Positions 34,194-43,990 are shown, counted from the first letter of the stretch. The stretch is 64,000 bases of DNA from Megaustenia siamemsis (GCA_032433765.1 JAVIAB010000008.1:39513679-39577678), one strand, 5' to 3'. Notes: a model not told the origin generated them from the letters alone. Made by a program: numbers and translations.

Positions 34194-35035
34194 TCATTAT
34201 TATCAAGTACCATGCCTGCTGGCGTAGGTGGTCATGTCTCGCCACAACTTTCGATCTCGGCAGCTATTTATCATTTCTGTTGTTGACCTTCTGGCAAGTC
34301 ATTCTCTTAAGCTGTCTGGTATTTTTTTCTCTTTGCTTCCCTCTATCTCTTCATCTCTCAATTTTTCCAGTTGTTACAATATATTCCAGTTGTTCTCTTC
34401 TCATTACATGGCCAAAAAATGATGATTGTTTCTTCCTAATATTGGAAATTAGCTCTCTTTTTGCTTTGACCTCTCTCAGAACATCTTCATTACTCTTCTT
34501 AGCTGTCCATGGTACTCTCAACATTCTTCTGTAAAACCACATTTCTACAGATTCCAGTGATTTTGTTGTCTGTTGTCCTATTGTCCATGATTCGCTACCA
34601 TATGTTAAGACTGGCTCAACGTAATATTTAAGAACTCTTTTTCTTGTTTCTATTGTCAAAAATGGATTGCATAGTATCTTCCTCATTTTTAGAAAGCTGC
34701 TTTTGCCTGAGCCATTCTGCATCTCACCTCTTTGTACATCTTCCGTCTGAGGTTAACAAAGTTCCCAAATATTTAAATACATTTGCCTGTTTTAATATTG
34801 TTCCACTTGTCTTTATTTTGCACTGAGGTGATGTCTTTTTCTTTGTTGTTACCATTACCTTTGTCTTTTTGCTATTAAGGCTGAATCCTTTATTTTTGCT
34901 TTCTTTCACTATAATGTCCATCATTTCTTGTAACTCATTTTCACTCATAGCGATTAAGACTGTATCATTAGCATACCTTAGATTATTTATGTTATGACCT
35001 CCAATTGTTATTCCACGCCATGTATATTGTTATTC
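34193..35035 (-). mobile_element. LINE-b fragment
   Basis: Frame 34722-34351 reads [36 protein letters not shown] and [12 protein letters not shown]. Frame 34948-34724 holds LNSKKTKVMVTTKKKTS and FKYLGTLLTSDGRC. Remnants of the YADD region lie near 34970. A frameshift separates the frames. The best LINE-b copy here, it still lacks the endonuclease and most of the reverse transcriptase. Confidence 0.88.
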
Positions 35036-35084
35036 CAGGCTATAGAAAATATTTATAATAAAAAATATTTATAATAACATATAA

Positions 35085-35121
35085 ATATATATATGTGTGT
35101 GTATGTGTGTGTGTGTGTGTG
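35085..35121. repeat. (TG)n microsatellite
   Basis: gtgtgtgtatgtgtgtg run. Confidence 0.9.
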
Positions 35122-35124
35122 TCA

Positions 35125-35345
35125 CAGCTGCTGGCTTCAGTATCAAAATAGTATTTTAGTTATAATAACTTTTGTTTCCGGATACAAATGTACAGATAAT
35201 TGCCCTGAAGATCTTATCTAATGCAACACTTTTAACATATCCTCTTACATACCCTTGTTGTCTCTAGATCGCTTCTCGCTGTGTGTATCAACTATAGAAT
35301 AACGACTTAGGACCAGCCCTCTCCATTGTTGCTAGTGTTGAGCTT
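35125..35345 (-). repeat. Duplicate of the hAT C-terminal tail region
   Basis: The minus strand (about 35215-35330) resembles the stretch at 35430-35515: the words acatatcctct(t/g)a-ata, gtctctag, cttct(c/t)gctgt and aatgacga / aataacga occur in the same order. It looks like a diverged local duplication of the end of the hAT-like remnant. Confidence 0.6.
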
Positions 35346-35537
35346 AAATTATATGTACATCATTGCAGTGCTTTTTAAAGGAAAAATAAAGTGAGGCTGC
35401 CCAGCGTCTAGATATGCCAGCAGCTTTCACACTTTCAACATATCCTCTGATATACCGCCGTCGTCTCTAGGTGTCTTCTTGCTGTTGGTATCACCTGTAG
35501 AATGACGACCTCGTATTAGCCATTAATCCACATATTT

Positions 35538-36245
35538 CGGGGGCCTGGGTAGTCTAGTTGGGTACACCACCGACTGTACTACCGACGTTTGGACAACCCG
35601 TGTTCGATTCCCGCTGGGAGCAGTGTGAGTTGTACTCGTGGTTGGAGAAAAAAAATACCCCCACGGTCGACCCAGCCGTTGGCAGAAATGGTTACCATGG
35701 TATTAACATGGGAAGGTGAGGAATGTCGCCACGCATCGTGAGTTTCGATGCTTGAAGCGACATTATCCAGAAATCTCCGAACATTTCTGGATAGGTGGCC
35801 GAGCACATATGGGTGGAAACTCGCTTGCTAAGATAGGTGGCCGAGCACATATGGGTGGAAACTCGCTTGCTAAGATAGGTGGCCGAGCACATATGGGTGG
35901 AAACTCGCTTGCTAAGATAGGTGGCCGAGCACATATGGGTGGAAACTGGCGTGCTAAGATAGGCGGCCGAGCACATATGGGTGGAAACTGGCGTGCTAAG
36001 ATAGGTGGCCGAGCACATATGGGTGGAAACTCGCGTGCTAAGATAGGTGGCCGAGCACATATGGGTGGAAACTGGCGTGCTAAGATAGGTGGCCGAGCAC
36101 ATATGGGTGGAAACTCGCGTGCTAAGATAGGTGGCCGAGCACATATGGGTGGAAACTGGCGTGCTAAGATAGGTGGCCGAGCACATATGGGTGGAAACTG
36201 GCGTGCTACGATGCCGGTTCAAGTCTCGTACCTTACTATACCTTA
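35538..36245 (+). mobile_element. SINE2 with internal 42-bp array and 10-bp target-site duplication
   Basis: The head has tagtctagttgg (A box) and tgttcgattcccg (B box). The body follows to the stretch ggataggtgg, then the array, then the SINE2 end (gccggttcaagtctcgtacc). The word ccacatattt flanks the whole unit at 35528-35537 and 36246-36255. Its length is about 708 bp, against about 330 bp for the 13.7-kb copy. The excess is the array. Confidence 0.92.
35793..36215. repeat. 42-bp minisatellite, about 10 units, inside SINE2
   Basis: Units contain ccgagcacatatgggtgg, then aaactcgcttgctaag or aaactggcgtgctaag. The first three units carry tcgcttgct and later ones gcgtgct, so a variant gradient runs along the array. 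SINE2 at 13.8 kb has a single equivalent (complement of the ctcccatatgtgctcgg stretch). The 206- and 240-residue frames are artefacts. Confidence 0.95.
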
Positions 36246-36504
36246 CCACATATTTACTATTAATGAATTTGGTCAGAGAGGGGCCCACTATCCTGATGAA
36301 CATCAGTGCAGCGGTTGTCCGTATAAACAGAGATGACTTAAATGAAGTTATTATAAGTTTCATCTGAGAGAAACCCCTTTCACAACCAATGGAAGATATT
36401 ACAATTGTGTCCAAAATGTGCTTTAGTGGAAGTTGTTTGTCTCACAATTTATTTTCTTGAAGATATTCACGAAACCATGAAGTATATTGTTACTAGTTCT
36501 TAAA

Positions 36505-36925
36505 TGTTATGTAGAGATAGTCTTAACATATGGATGCGAATCATGGACAATAGGACAACAGACAAGAAAATCACTGGGTCTGTAGAAATGTGGTTTTACA
36601 GAAGAAGATTGAGAATACCATGGACAACAAAGAAGAGTAATGAAAATGTTCTGAAAGAGGTCAAAACAAAAAAGAGAGCTAATTTCCAATATTAGGAAGA
36701 AACAATCATCATCTTTTGGCCATGTAATGAGAAGAGAACAACTGGAATATATTGTAACAGCTGGACAAATTGAGGGACGAAGAGATAGAGGGAAGCAAAG
36801 AGAAAAAATAGCAGACAGCTTAAGAGCATGGCTTGGCAGAAGGTCAACAACAGAAATGATAAATAATTGTCGAGATCGAAAGTTGTGGTGAGACATGATC
36901 ACCTACGCCCATTACTTGATGATGA
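36505..36925 (+). mobile_element. LINE-b 3' fragment
   Basis: It carries ESWTIGQQTRKSLG-like residues, [74 protein letters not shown] and a truncated terminus with a GAT tail. The penultimate glycine-containing block is shortened (acctacgcccattacttg). Confidence 0.88.
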
Positions 36926-36929
36926 TGGT

Positions 36930-37465
36930 GATGATGATATTGTTACTGGAAAAAGTAATTTTAATGCCATGAAAAATATACTAACATCAAAACAAATAAC
37001 ACCACGGCTAAAACTAAGAATAGCAAAATGTTACACCTTCTCAATATTCCTGTAAGGTGCAGAAACATGGACATTAGACCAGAAAACAGAACAGAAAATT
37101 GAAGCCTTTCAAATGTGCATCTATAGAAGAATAGGTAGAATTTTATGGAAAGAAAAGAAAACAAACTATGAAGTTTTAAAACAACTAAAAATGAAAAGAG
37201 AATTACTAAATACAATTAGAACAAGACAAATGAAACTTTTGGGGCATGTTAAAAGACACAACAACCTAATAAATGTAATATTCGAAGGGAAAATACAAGG
37301 TAAAAGAGGCAGAAGCAGACCAGACTAACATGGACGAGCAACACCAAAAGATGGAACATAAAAAAGGCAACCTATGACAGTCTTGAACATTAAAGTAAGA
37401 GACAGAGTGGAATGGCGCTCCATGGTAGTCAACCTTCGATGCGGAGGCGGCACTCAATGATGATG
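36930..37465 (+). mobile_element. LINE-a 3' fragment directly behind LINE-b
   Basis: It has SNFNAMKNILTSKQITPRLKL, remnants of AETWTLDQKTEQKIEAF, MCIYRRIGRILWKEKK, RQMKLLGHVKRHNN and GKRGRS, then a frameshift and the terminal gcggaggcggcactcaatga. It has no 5' half. Confidence 0.88.
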
Positions 37466-37524
37466 AATATTGTTACTGTCGATAAATTTAAATTTTAACA
37501 TAAAAACGTACAGGTACTATATAT

Positions 37525-37705
37525 ATATATCCTTTCGAGCCGTAGCCGGCCCATACGGCATATTCCCAGATACTCTTTCTTTTATCGAAATTTCTATTCT
37601 AGCAGCTTTCAATCCTTCTAAAGATATTTTATCAAATCTCGCCATTTGTTTCTGTTCTGTGCAAACAACTCTATCTCATTGAGGGAGCCGATTCCTGCTG
37701 CTCTT
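37525..37705 (-). mobile_element. LINE-c fragment, left half (split by the I-like LINE)
   Basis: The words cctttcgagccgtagcc, tattttatcaaatctcgcc and ctgctgctcttgcctc match LINE-c at 33.06-33.24 kb. The right half resumes at 41035. Confidence 0.88.
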
Positions 37706-37751
37706 GCCTCTCTGATCTATCTATCTATCTTTCGTTCGCTCGAAGTATTGT

Positions 37752-38033
37752 CTATATCAGCAATGTCGTTTTCTGTATGAATTTTACTGTCTTTTGTAAT
37801 TCTTGCAGTGGCCCATATAGTTTTGTCTGTAGTGTTGTATCTATGGGCCAATGGATTTTCCTCAGTCTACTATATTCAGTGCAGTCTTGAAGTATGTGTT
37901 CAGCAGTCTGGGGTGCCTGTCCACATGTACAAGTAGTTGATGTGCCGATCTTGAATTTTGTATACATGTGACTATGGAGTCGATTGTGTCCTGTTCTTAG
38001 GCGTATAATGATAACTTGTTCATATCTATTCAT
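37752..38033 (-). pseudogene. I-like LINE C-terminal zinc-knuckle-like region
   Basis: It reads VIIIRLRTGHNRLHSHM and CTCGQAPQTAEHILQDC. The C-x-C-x8-H-x4-C spacing is identical in the 60-kb copy (CHCTLDNMTTKHVLQDC). This is the usual C-terminal cysteine/histidine motif after RNase H in I- and Jockey-type elements. It is out of frame with the RNase H frame. Confidence 0.82.
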
Positions 38034-38720
38034 ATTATGAAAGGCATCCTGATATGGGGCTTGTGGTCCTCTGTTGATTTGATTATCTGTTTCTTATGAT
38101 GGTATGTGACTGGTGTATCTAGTTGTGTGCCTGTTGAACCTTCCTTTGCCAACTGATCTGCTTTCTCATTTCCTGGTATTCCACAGTGAGACGGGATCCA
38201 CTGCAGGGCAACCCTGTGGTGCTTGCAGAGTTCAGTCAATAAGGTCTGTAGATGTGGTAATTTTCTGGATTGTAGTGCCTGGAGTACTGATCTTGCATCT
38301 GTCAAAAACACTACAGGCTGTGGGCTAAGATTACTGTTCAGCAGCTTTTCTATTGCCAACTTTATTGCTTGTATTTCTGCATCATAATTGTGACAATATT
38401 TCCCTGTTGCTATTTTATTCATATCCCTAGTGTTATTTGGGTACTCTATATATGCACCTGCTCCCCCATTCTTTACTGCATTCTGTGCTGATCCATCTGT
38501 GTACACACGGATCCATAGGTCTTGTGGGTATTCTTCATCCAGGAAACTGAGAGTTATTGTTTTTCGCTGTAGACTATTTTGTTCCTCTTTGTCAACTATT
38601 CCTTTCACTTCTGTCCGTATTTGAACTGATAATCCTGATTCATCTGTCCAGGGAGTCTGTTCTGGTATGGGCAGAAGGGGTTTAACAACTCTTGGCATGT
38701 CTGGTGTTTGTCTACTAATA
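38030..38720 (-). pseudogene. I-like LINE RNase H domain
   Basis: The frame includes VYTDGSAQNAVKNGGAGAYI (first catalytic Asp in TDGS), a DAEIQAIKLAIEKLL helix (catalytic Glu), VFLTDARSVLQAL (second Asp) and LQWIPSHCGIPGNEKADQLA (His and final Asp). All expected RNase H catalytic residues are visible. It ends in a frameshift after HHKKQIIKS. RNase H would remove the RNA strand during reverse transcription. Confidence 0.88.
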
Positions 38721-40065
38721 CGCTTGGCTTGGTGGATAAAACTGCTTCTCTTAAGTCGTCCCAATGCAAGATTTTGAATCTGTCCTTCATTGGATGTCTC
38801 GGCATGCATACAAATTTTTCTGCCTGTATCAGCACCTTTGTGTCTCTCCGTTCTCTCAGTGCTGGTATCCTCCACAATTTCTCCATCTCCAATATTGGTG
38901 TTGATTTCATTGCTCCTGTGATGACCCTAAGTGCCTGGTTTTGTACTTTATCCAGTTCTTGCAATGTGGTGTTTGATGCTGAGCACCATGCGGATGATCC
39001 ATATTCTAAATGTGGGCGTATACTCTGTTGGTAAACTTTACTGAGTATTTTCCCACTCGCACCCCATGTGGTTCCACACAACTTTCTTAGAATAGCCAAT
39101 TTCCTCCTTGCTTTTTGGGTTGCCTTATTTATCTGCTGTTTCCAAGATAGTTTGTTATCAAATGTAACTCCGAGATATGTAGCTTGTATGTCTTCTTTCA
39201 CATGCTCATTGTTTATGTAGATGGCTCCTGCTTTTTGTTTTGGGGAGAGTGTGAAAAGTGTAGTACTGCATTTGTCTGTATTGATGCTGATACACCATCT
39301 ATTTGTCCATGAATTCAGTGCATTCATAGCTCTTTGTAGCAATTTGGAGGCCACTGTTGCATACTCCTCTGTGCACCACATTACCAAGTCATCTGCATAC
39401 ATTGCCACTTTGATGCCATGTGGTAGTTCAGTAACTAGGTCATTGATGTAGATCAGAAAAAGTGTTGGAGATAGTACCCCTCCCTGTGGAACGCCCTGGC
39501 GCAGTAAGACCTTCTTACTCTTAAGACCATCCAGTTGCACTCTGGCTCTCCTATTATGCAGGTATGCTTTGACCCATTTGTACATCCTGCCATTTACTCC
39601 ATAATTTCTCAGTTTCTTCAAAAGCCCTTCCTTCCATACCTTATCAAATGCTTTCTTTAGGTCTATCCATGCTGCTAGTACCAGTTTCTTTTCTTGAAAC
39701 GCATCCTCAATTTCCTGGGAAAGATAGGTTGCTTGATCTTCGGTAGAGTAACACTGTCTAAAGCCTGCTTGTTGTGGGACAAGGAGATTTTCACTTTCCA
39801 GGTACCACTGCAGTCTGAGATTGATTATACGTTCCATTGTTTTACACAAACAGCTTGTAAGGCTGATTGGTCTATAGCTGGATGTCATTGAACCATCTTT
39901 TCCTGGCTTTAGTAATGGTATCATAATTGCTTCTCTCCATGCCTGTGGCACTCTACCTGTGATCCAGCAAATGTTGTAGATCTGCAGTAGTTTTGCTTTA
40001 GCTGCAGTTCCCAAGTTCTTAATCATTTCATTGGACACTCCATCACTGCCTGGTGACTTTTTCAT
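38605..40065 (-). pseudogene. I-like LINE reverse transcriptase, long intact frame
   Basis: In this 486-residue frame the conserved blocks run in order: SPGSDGVSNEMIKNLG, SSYRPISLTSCLCKTMERII, QQAGFRQCYSTEDQATYLSQ, WIDLKKAFDKVW, LRQGVPQGGVLSPTLFLIYI, the catalytic VAMYADDLVMW, and TYLGVTFDNKLSWKQQI. Every reverse-transcriptase catalytic residue is present. Only the edges are broken: a frameshift before SPGSDG and another near 38680, where the frame diverges from that leading into RNase H. Best-preserved retrotransposon domain in the window. Confidence 0.92.
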
Positions 40066-40183
40066 TTTAATTTGGATATTGCCAGCTCTAGCTCTCTTTG
40101 TGTAATGGGTGTTTCCATTACTTCATGTGTGGTCTCTTCTTGTCTTGCATTTTGTTGTTTTAAACGGGTCTCTTGTCGTTTTT

Positions 40184-41020
40184 CTAGGCTAGTTTCAATA
40201 TTTTGTCATTTGCAAAGTAGTCTGCAAAGTAATTTGCTGCATGCTTACCTGTTAGAATGTTTCCATCCTTCTTCAGTGTAATTTTGGTGTTCCTTTCTGT
40301 ACCCTCATCATTCAGCTGTTTTACAAGCTTCCACACTTTTCTTGTGTCTCGTTCAAGATTCAAGGACTCTGTTTTCTCTTTCCAGCTTCTCCGTCTGGCT
40401 TGTAGTTTAGCCCGTTGAAATTTGGCTTTAGCATGCTGGTAGTTGTTGTGGTGTTCTTGGCAAGGGTTATTTTCTGCTTGCTTTCGAGATGTTTCCATGT
40501 CATTGTGTAGTTGCTCTAGTTCACTACTCCAGTATGGTTTGTAGTGTTTCCGTGCCCCTCTAGGTATTGTTTCACTGGCAGCTTGTATTATTAGTCTACT
40601 GAATTCATCAACTATTTTGTTGATGTCTCTATCTGTATTTATATCTTTAGTCAGTACACTGGTGTAGTGTTGATACATTTTCCAGTCTGCCTTTTTGTAA
40701 TTCCATCTGGAGAGAGTGCTGCTCTCCCTGATGGCCTTATTTTGTACCACTAAAAAGACTGGTCGGTGGTCGCTGCCTCCAAGTTGTTTCCCAACAATTC
40801 GTGTGATATTCCAATCCAGGTCTGGTGAATGGAAAGCAAGGTCTGGTGTAGATGTGGTATGCCATGATCTGGAGTAGAATGTTGGTGGATCTGTTGCCTG
40901 GTTTAATAGTATAAGCCCATTGTCATCCTGCCAATTTTCAAGCTCTTCACCTCTCTTGTCCATATGTTCATAGCCCCAGCTCTGTGAATGGCTGTTAAAG
41001 TCTCCACATACAATTATTCT
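40184..41020 (-). pseudogene. I-like LINE endonuclease C-terminal half plus linker
   Basis: It begins at the truncation with IIVCGDFNSHSQSWGYEHM, has STPDLAFHSPDLDW and GGSDHRPVFL (the His of the endonuclease active site), then a Trp-rich linker up to KHAANYFADYFAND. This half of an APE endonuclease nicks target DNA in intact elements. The N-terminal half (N and E motifs) is lost by 5' truncation at 41022. Confidence 0.88.
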
Positions 41021-41034
41021 TGGCCTCTCTGATC

Positions 41035-41265
41035 AATTTTCTTCTCAGTGTCTCTCTGGGTCGGCCTCTTTTCCTCTTACCTTTGTTTCCCACACAAGGG
41101 CTCGCTTTGCTATTCGGTTATTATCCCTCTCATCACATGTCCAACATATGTCCATCGTCTTCTCTTTATTACTGAAGATATTAGTGGTTGATTGGCGATT
41201 TCTCTAATTTCCTTGTTTGTTTTGAATTCGTTCCACGATATACCAAGTATTTTCAGCTACTACTA
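41035..41265 (-). mobile_element. LINE-c fragment, right half
   Basis: From 41035 the words ttcttctcagtgtctc, aagggctcgctttgctattcg and gattggcgatttctctaat continue LINE-c from the point where it stops at 37705. Compare 33.24-33.47 kb. Confidence 0.88.
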
Positions 41266-41460
41266 CCGTCAGAAAAAAAAGCACCACTGGTTATGATAAA
41301 ATGTTGCATCGTGTAAAAAGGAAAACGTCACGCGGAAAGTACATCCCACCTCTTCTTGAGATTGGTATTTCATTGGAGTAGTGTTTGGCTGTAAACAAAT
41401 ATGAATATTATAGAACTGTTAATTGTTATGCTTTTGACATTTTCGTTCAAGAACATTTAC
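41266..41460. other. Short unassigned interval
   Basis: I see nothing identifiable. Confidence 0.3.
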
Positions 41461-41466
41461 AAAAGG

Positions 41467-42065
41467 GGAGCCGCGATAGCTCAGTGGTTAGTGAACTGGA
41501 CTACAAAGGACGAGAGGTAGGGTTCGATCCTTATCGACGGCTTCCGGGTTCACCCAGCCTTAAATAGGTACCAGATTTTTTTCTGGGAAAGTAAAGCGGC
41601 ACGGACGTAATACAGTCTACATTAACCCCCAAAAATCATGTTATGGTTATGGAAGGCCTCGGTATCACTGCAAACGAATTAAAATCCATAATTGCTCAAC
41701 CGCCCGTGCCAGTGGAATCATCCGAATTAATATTTCATATCCCGAACAAAGAAAGGTAGCTGCAGTCCTCATCATAGCAGTCTCAGCACACGCCAAAAGA
41801 CATAAGACGAAACCGCACAGAAAGTGAACACAGCCATCTGTTCCCCGTCATACGTTATCATCATGTATCGTAAGCAATCGGAATATCGAAACACGATAAA
41901 AACGGATGAAACGCACAGCTCCTGGTGCAAACAGAGCACTAGTCTCAGTAGCTACTGCGGCAAGCCCCAAAAATCATGTGCCGACGGTATGTATAAAATT
42001 ATGGCACTAACACCATATTCCCTATACACCACTCAGTGTGACTGGTCTCTTTACTTTTTTATTTT
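41467..42065 (+). mobile_element. SINE1 interrupted by element B
   Basis: The 5' part (41467-41640) has A and B boxes (tagctcagtgg, ggttcgatcc) and the body to ccccaaaaatcatg. The 3' part resumes at 41965 with a second ccccaaaaatcatg and ends in ctctttacttttt. The 14-bp word duplicated at both edges (41627-41640 and 41965-41978) is the target-site duplication of element B, so SINE1 is the older of the two. Confidence 0.93.
41641..41964 (+). repeat. Element B, complete 324-bp copy inside SINE1
   Basis: Its edges are exact because of the 14-bp target-site duplication. It starts ttatggttatggaaggcc and ends actgcggcaag. Copies elsewhere end in ggttat-like simple sequence on the left side, so the 3' tail may be at the left and the biological sense strand may be minus. 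No protein-coding capacity and no convincing tRNA head is seen. A SINE-like, LINE-mobilised element is inferred from its size and the 14-bp duplication. Confidence 0.88.
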
Positions 42066-42077
42066 TATTTTCTTACA

Positions 42078-42350
42078 TTTCATCATCATCAAGTACCGGG
42101 TCTACTGGCGTAGGTGATCATGTCTCTCCACAAATATCAATCTCGGCAGCTATTTATCATTTCTGTTGTTGACCATCTACCAAGCCATTCTCTTAAGCTG
42201 TCTGGTATTTTTTCCCTTTGCTTCCCTCTAACTCTTCGTCCCTCAATTTTCCCAGTTGTTACAATATATTCCATTTGTTCTCTTCTCATTACATGACCAA
42301 AAAATAATGATTGTTTCTTCCTAATATTGGAAATTAGCTCTCTTTTTGCT
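42078..42350 (-). mobile_element. LINE-b 3' fragment
   Basis: The tail catcatcatcaagtaccggg is followed by gtaggtgatcatgtctctcc and the terminal coding blocks as at 26.8 and 34.2 kb. It breaks off near 42350. Confidence 0.85.
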
Positions 42351-42834
42351 TACAATAATACAAATAAATATGTCAAAATTTGACAAATTTAACCGCTTCT
42401 TGTATAAAATAACTATAATATAACATAAATAAGATTTTTTTTAATGCATCACAATAACTCCTATGATAATTTTTGTTATTTTCTATAGCAGATTTATATT
42501 TCAGTTATTTCTCAGAACCGAGAAAATTTACTATGACTATTAAAGTATCATCATCAAACATCTGTGATGCATATAAACCCGCATCTATAAACATCAATGT
42601 ACACACATAAAGAATGTGCACCTACGTAAGAATCAATAACCATACATATATGTGTATGTAGAGAAAGAGAGAGATTTCACTTTTATAACATACCACTTTA
42701 AGAATAAGTGATATCAGAAATTCACGAAATCTTCACAAACAAGCACTGTATGATTTCAAAAATTATAGCCCAACATTGTGCTACCAATGCCAGACCTGGA
42801 CCCTAAATGCAAGAACAATAAGAAAAATAATCTC
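42351..42834. other. No recognised feature
   Basis: AT-rich unassigned sequence. Confidence 0.4.
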
Positions 42835-43170
42835 TACTGAGATTAAATGTGTCAGACGAATGACAGGAAACAGTCTGAGATATAAGATCAGAAATGAAGA
42901 ACTGAGAGAAAAGCTAGAATAGCCCCCGCCATAGAATATATAAAGACACAACAGATAAAATGGTTTGGGCACGTGGCAAGGCAGAAAGATCAACACACAA
43001 CACAACGAGCCTTCAACAAACGTGAAAACACCAGACCCAAGGGTCGATCACGAAACAGATGGGTCGATGGAACATTAGAAGCATTAGGAAACATAACAGC
43101 AACAGAGGCGAACAGAAGAGCAAAAGACCGCAAATTATATTTCCCCTCGACGCTGAAAGGTAGATGAGGA
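42835..43170 (+). mobile_element. LINE-f 3' fragment, uninterrupted reference copy
   Basis: The plus strand encodes VRRMTGNSLRYKIRNEELRE, then after a stop IKTQQIKWFGHVARQKD, TTQRAFNKRENTRPKGRSRN, RWVDGTLEALGNITATEANR and AKDRKLYFPSTLK. The FGHVAR-RxKGRxRxRW order is a LINE ORF2 C-terminus. It serves here as the single-copy reference for the arrays at 14.3-16.0 kb. A stop lies in the middle (RKARI-stop) and there is no 5' half. Confidence 0.85.
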
Positions 43171-43375
43171 AGGAAAGAAGAAGAAAGGGAAGAAAAGAAG
43201 ATAACCAAAACGGCACTTTAAAGATTAAAACAACAGTCGTGCTAGCCATCTTTTCGATCATCACGTGAGCTATACAGTGCGACAGTCGTGATACTTGTAA
43301 TGAAGGCGTCGTTCTAAAGTAACTCAATGATTTCCACATTTCACACCATTAACGGTCTGCCCAGTAGATGTTATA
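43171..43375. other. Short unassigned interval
   Basis: I see nothing identifiable. Confidence 0.3.
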
Positions 43376-43664
43376 TCCCTATGGTCCGACGTAAATATTG
43401 AAGCGTGCGGGGAGAATAATAGCACACAGGCCCTGTCTGGCTTAACTTGTAAGCAAAATTGTTTAAACAAAATATGTGGGAGGCGAGGGCGGGAAGGCCT
43501 GTCTGGGTCAACCTGTGAGCAAGATTGTTTACATCAAGGGGCCAAGGCAAAGATTTGCATACAAATGTGAAGCTCCAGTCAAGCTGAACGAAATGAAACA
43601 AAAAAAATCTAAAAAAAAGTCGTATGGTTAAGATATACGTAATTAATGTACGACACAAATTTGA

Positions 43665-43698
43665 ACGACGTCTCGACTCAAAAGGCCTTCAGGTCTAG
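43665..43698 (-). ncRNA. Degenerate hammerhead-like motif, inverted relative to 43.9 kb
   Basis: The minus strand reads ctgaaggccttttgagtcga, then gacgtcgttcaaatttgtg. This parallels the plus-strand ctgatgagggcttttgcgcc, gaaacgtcgttctgatttg at 43.9 kb. The CUGAUGA box is mutated (ctgaagg), as is GAAA (gaga). Confidence 0.4.
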
Positions 43699-43897
43699 AA
43701 ATACTTGGTGACTAGGCCTAGGTTTTGAAGCCGAAATGTCATTCAAATATGTATCGTCCATTAATTAATATAAAGCTCAAACTATAGGGATCAAGGCAAA
43801 TAAATGAACATAAATGCAACAAAATGCGAAGCTGCAGTGAAGCTAACAGTGGGGAGAAATGAAAAAAAAATATATGGAATATAATGTTTATGTTTGT

Positions 43898-43950
43898 TCC
43901 TGATGAGGGCTTTTGCGCCGAAACGTCGTTCTGATTTGTGGTGCCCACTT
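43898..43950 (+). ncRNA. Hammerhead-ribozyme-like core
   Basis: ctgatga (43900-43906), then 13 nt that can pair ggc with gcc across a short loop, then gaaacgtc (43920-43927). These are the conserved CUGAUGA and GAAA boxes at normal spacing. The acgt after GAAA matches the minimal helix III described for Penelope-type hammerheads that act as dimers. Helix I pairing looks poor (flanking guuc against guuc), so activity is doubtful. Confidence 0.45.
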
Positions 43951-43990
43951 GTTACGTGAAGCTTTAAACATACCATTTTTTTAATATATA

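Larger units (their letters stand above)
35425..36500 (-). pseudogene. hAT-like transposase C-terminus, split by SINE2
   Basis: Read on the minus strand from 36500, remnants of YTSWFREYLQENKL lead into DTIVISSIGCERGFSQM and ALMFIRIVGPSLTKF, ending at KYV. The SINE2 insertion (36245-35538) intervenes. Then the frame resumes as KYVD, a stop codon, and WLIRGRHSTGDTN. This matches the C-terminal dimerisation region of hAT-superfamily transposases and their domesticated relatives. No DDE core or zinc finger is present, so only the tail survives. The in-frame TAA after KYVD and the insertion make it non-functional. Confidence 0.75.
37718..41022 (-). mobile_element. I-like non-LTR retrotransposon, 3.3 kb, 5'-truncated, 12-bp target-site duplication
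   Basis: The 12-bp word gcctctctgatc flanks it at 37706-37717 and 41023-41034. On the minus strand it carries, in order, the C-terminal half of an APE endonuclease, a linker, a nearly intact reverse transcriptase, RNase H and a CxC-H-C terminus. It ends in a GATA-type tail at 37718-37735. The presence of RNase H places it in the I superfamily (I/Nimb-like), by inference. At least three frameshifts separate the frames. The ORF1 and endonuclease N-terminus are missing. Confidence 0.92.
43376..43990. mobile_element. Penelope-like (PLE) terminal-region remnant, tentative
   Basis: The interval has two diverged direct repeats of a ctgtctgg(c/g)t-aac-tgt-agcaa-attgttta block (43432-43540). It also has two of a caaggcaaa-...-gaagct(c/g)cagt-aagct block (43550-43580 and 43793-43845), and a pair of hammerhead-like motifs in opposite orientation at 43665-43695 and 43900-43927. 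Penelope-like elements are known to carry hammerhead motifs in terminal repeats. No reverse transcriptase or GIY-YIG sequence is present, so the assignment rests on the motif and repeats. Confidence 0.45.
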
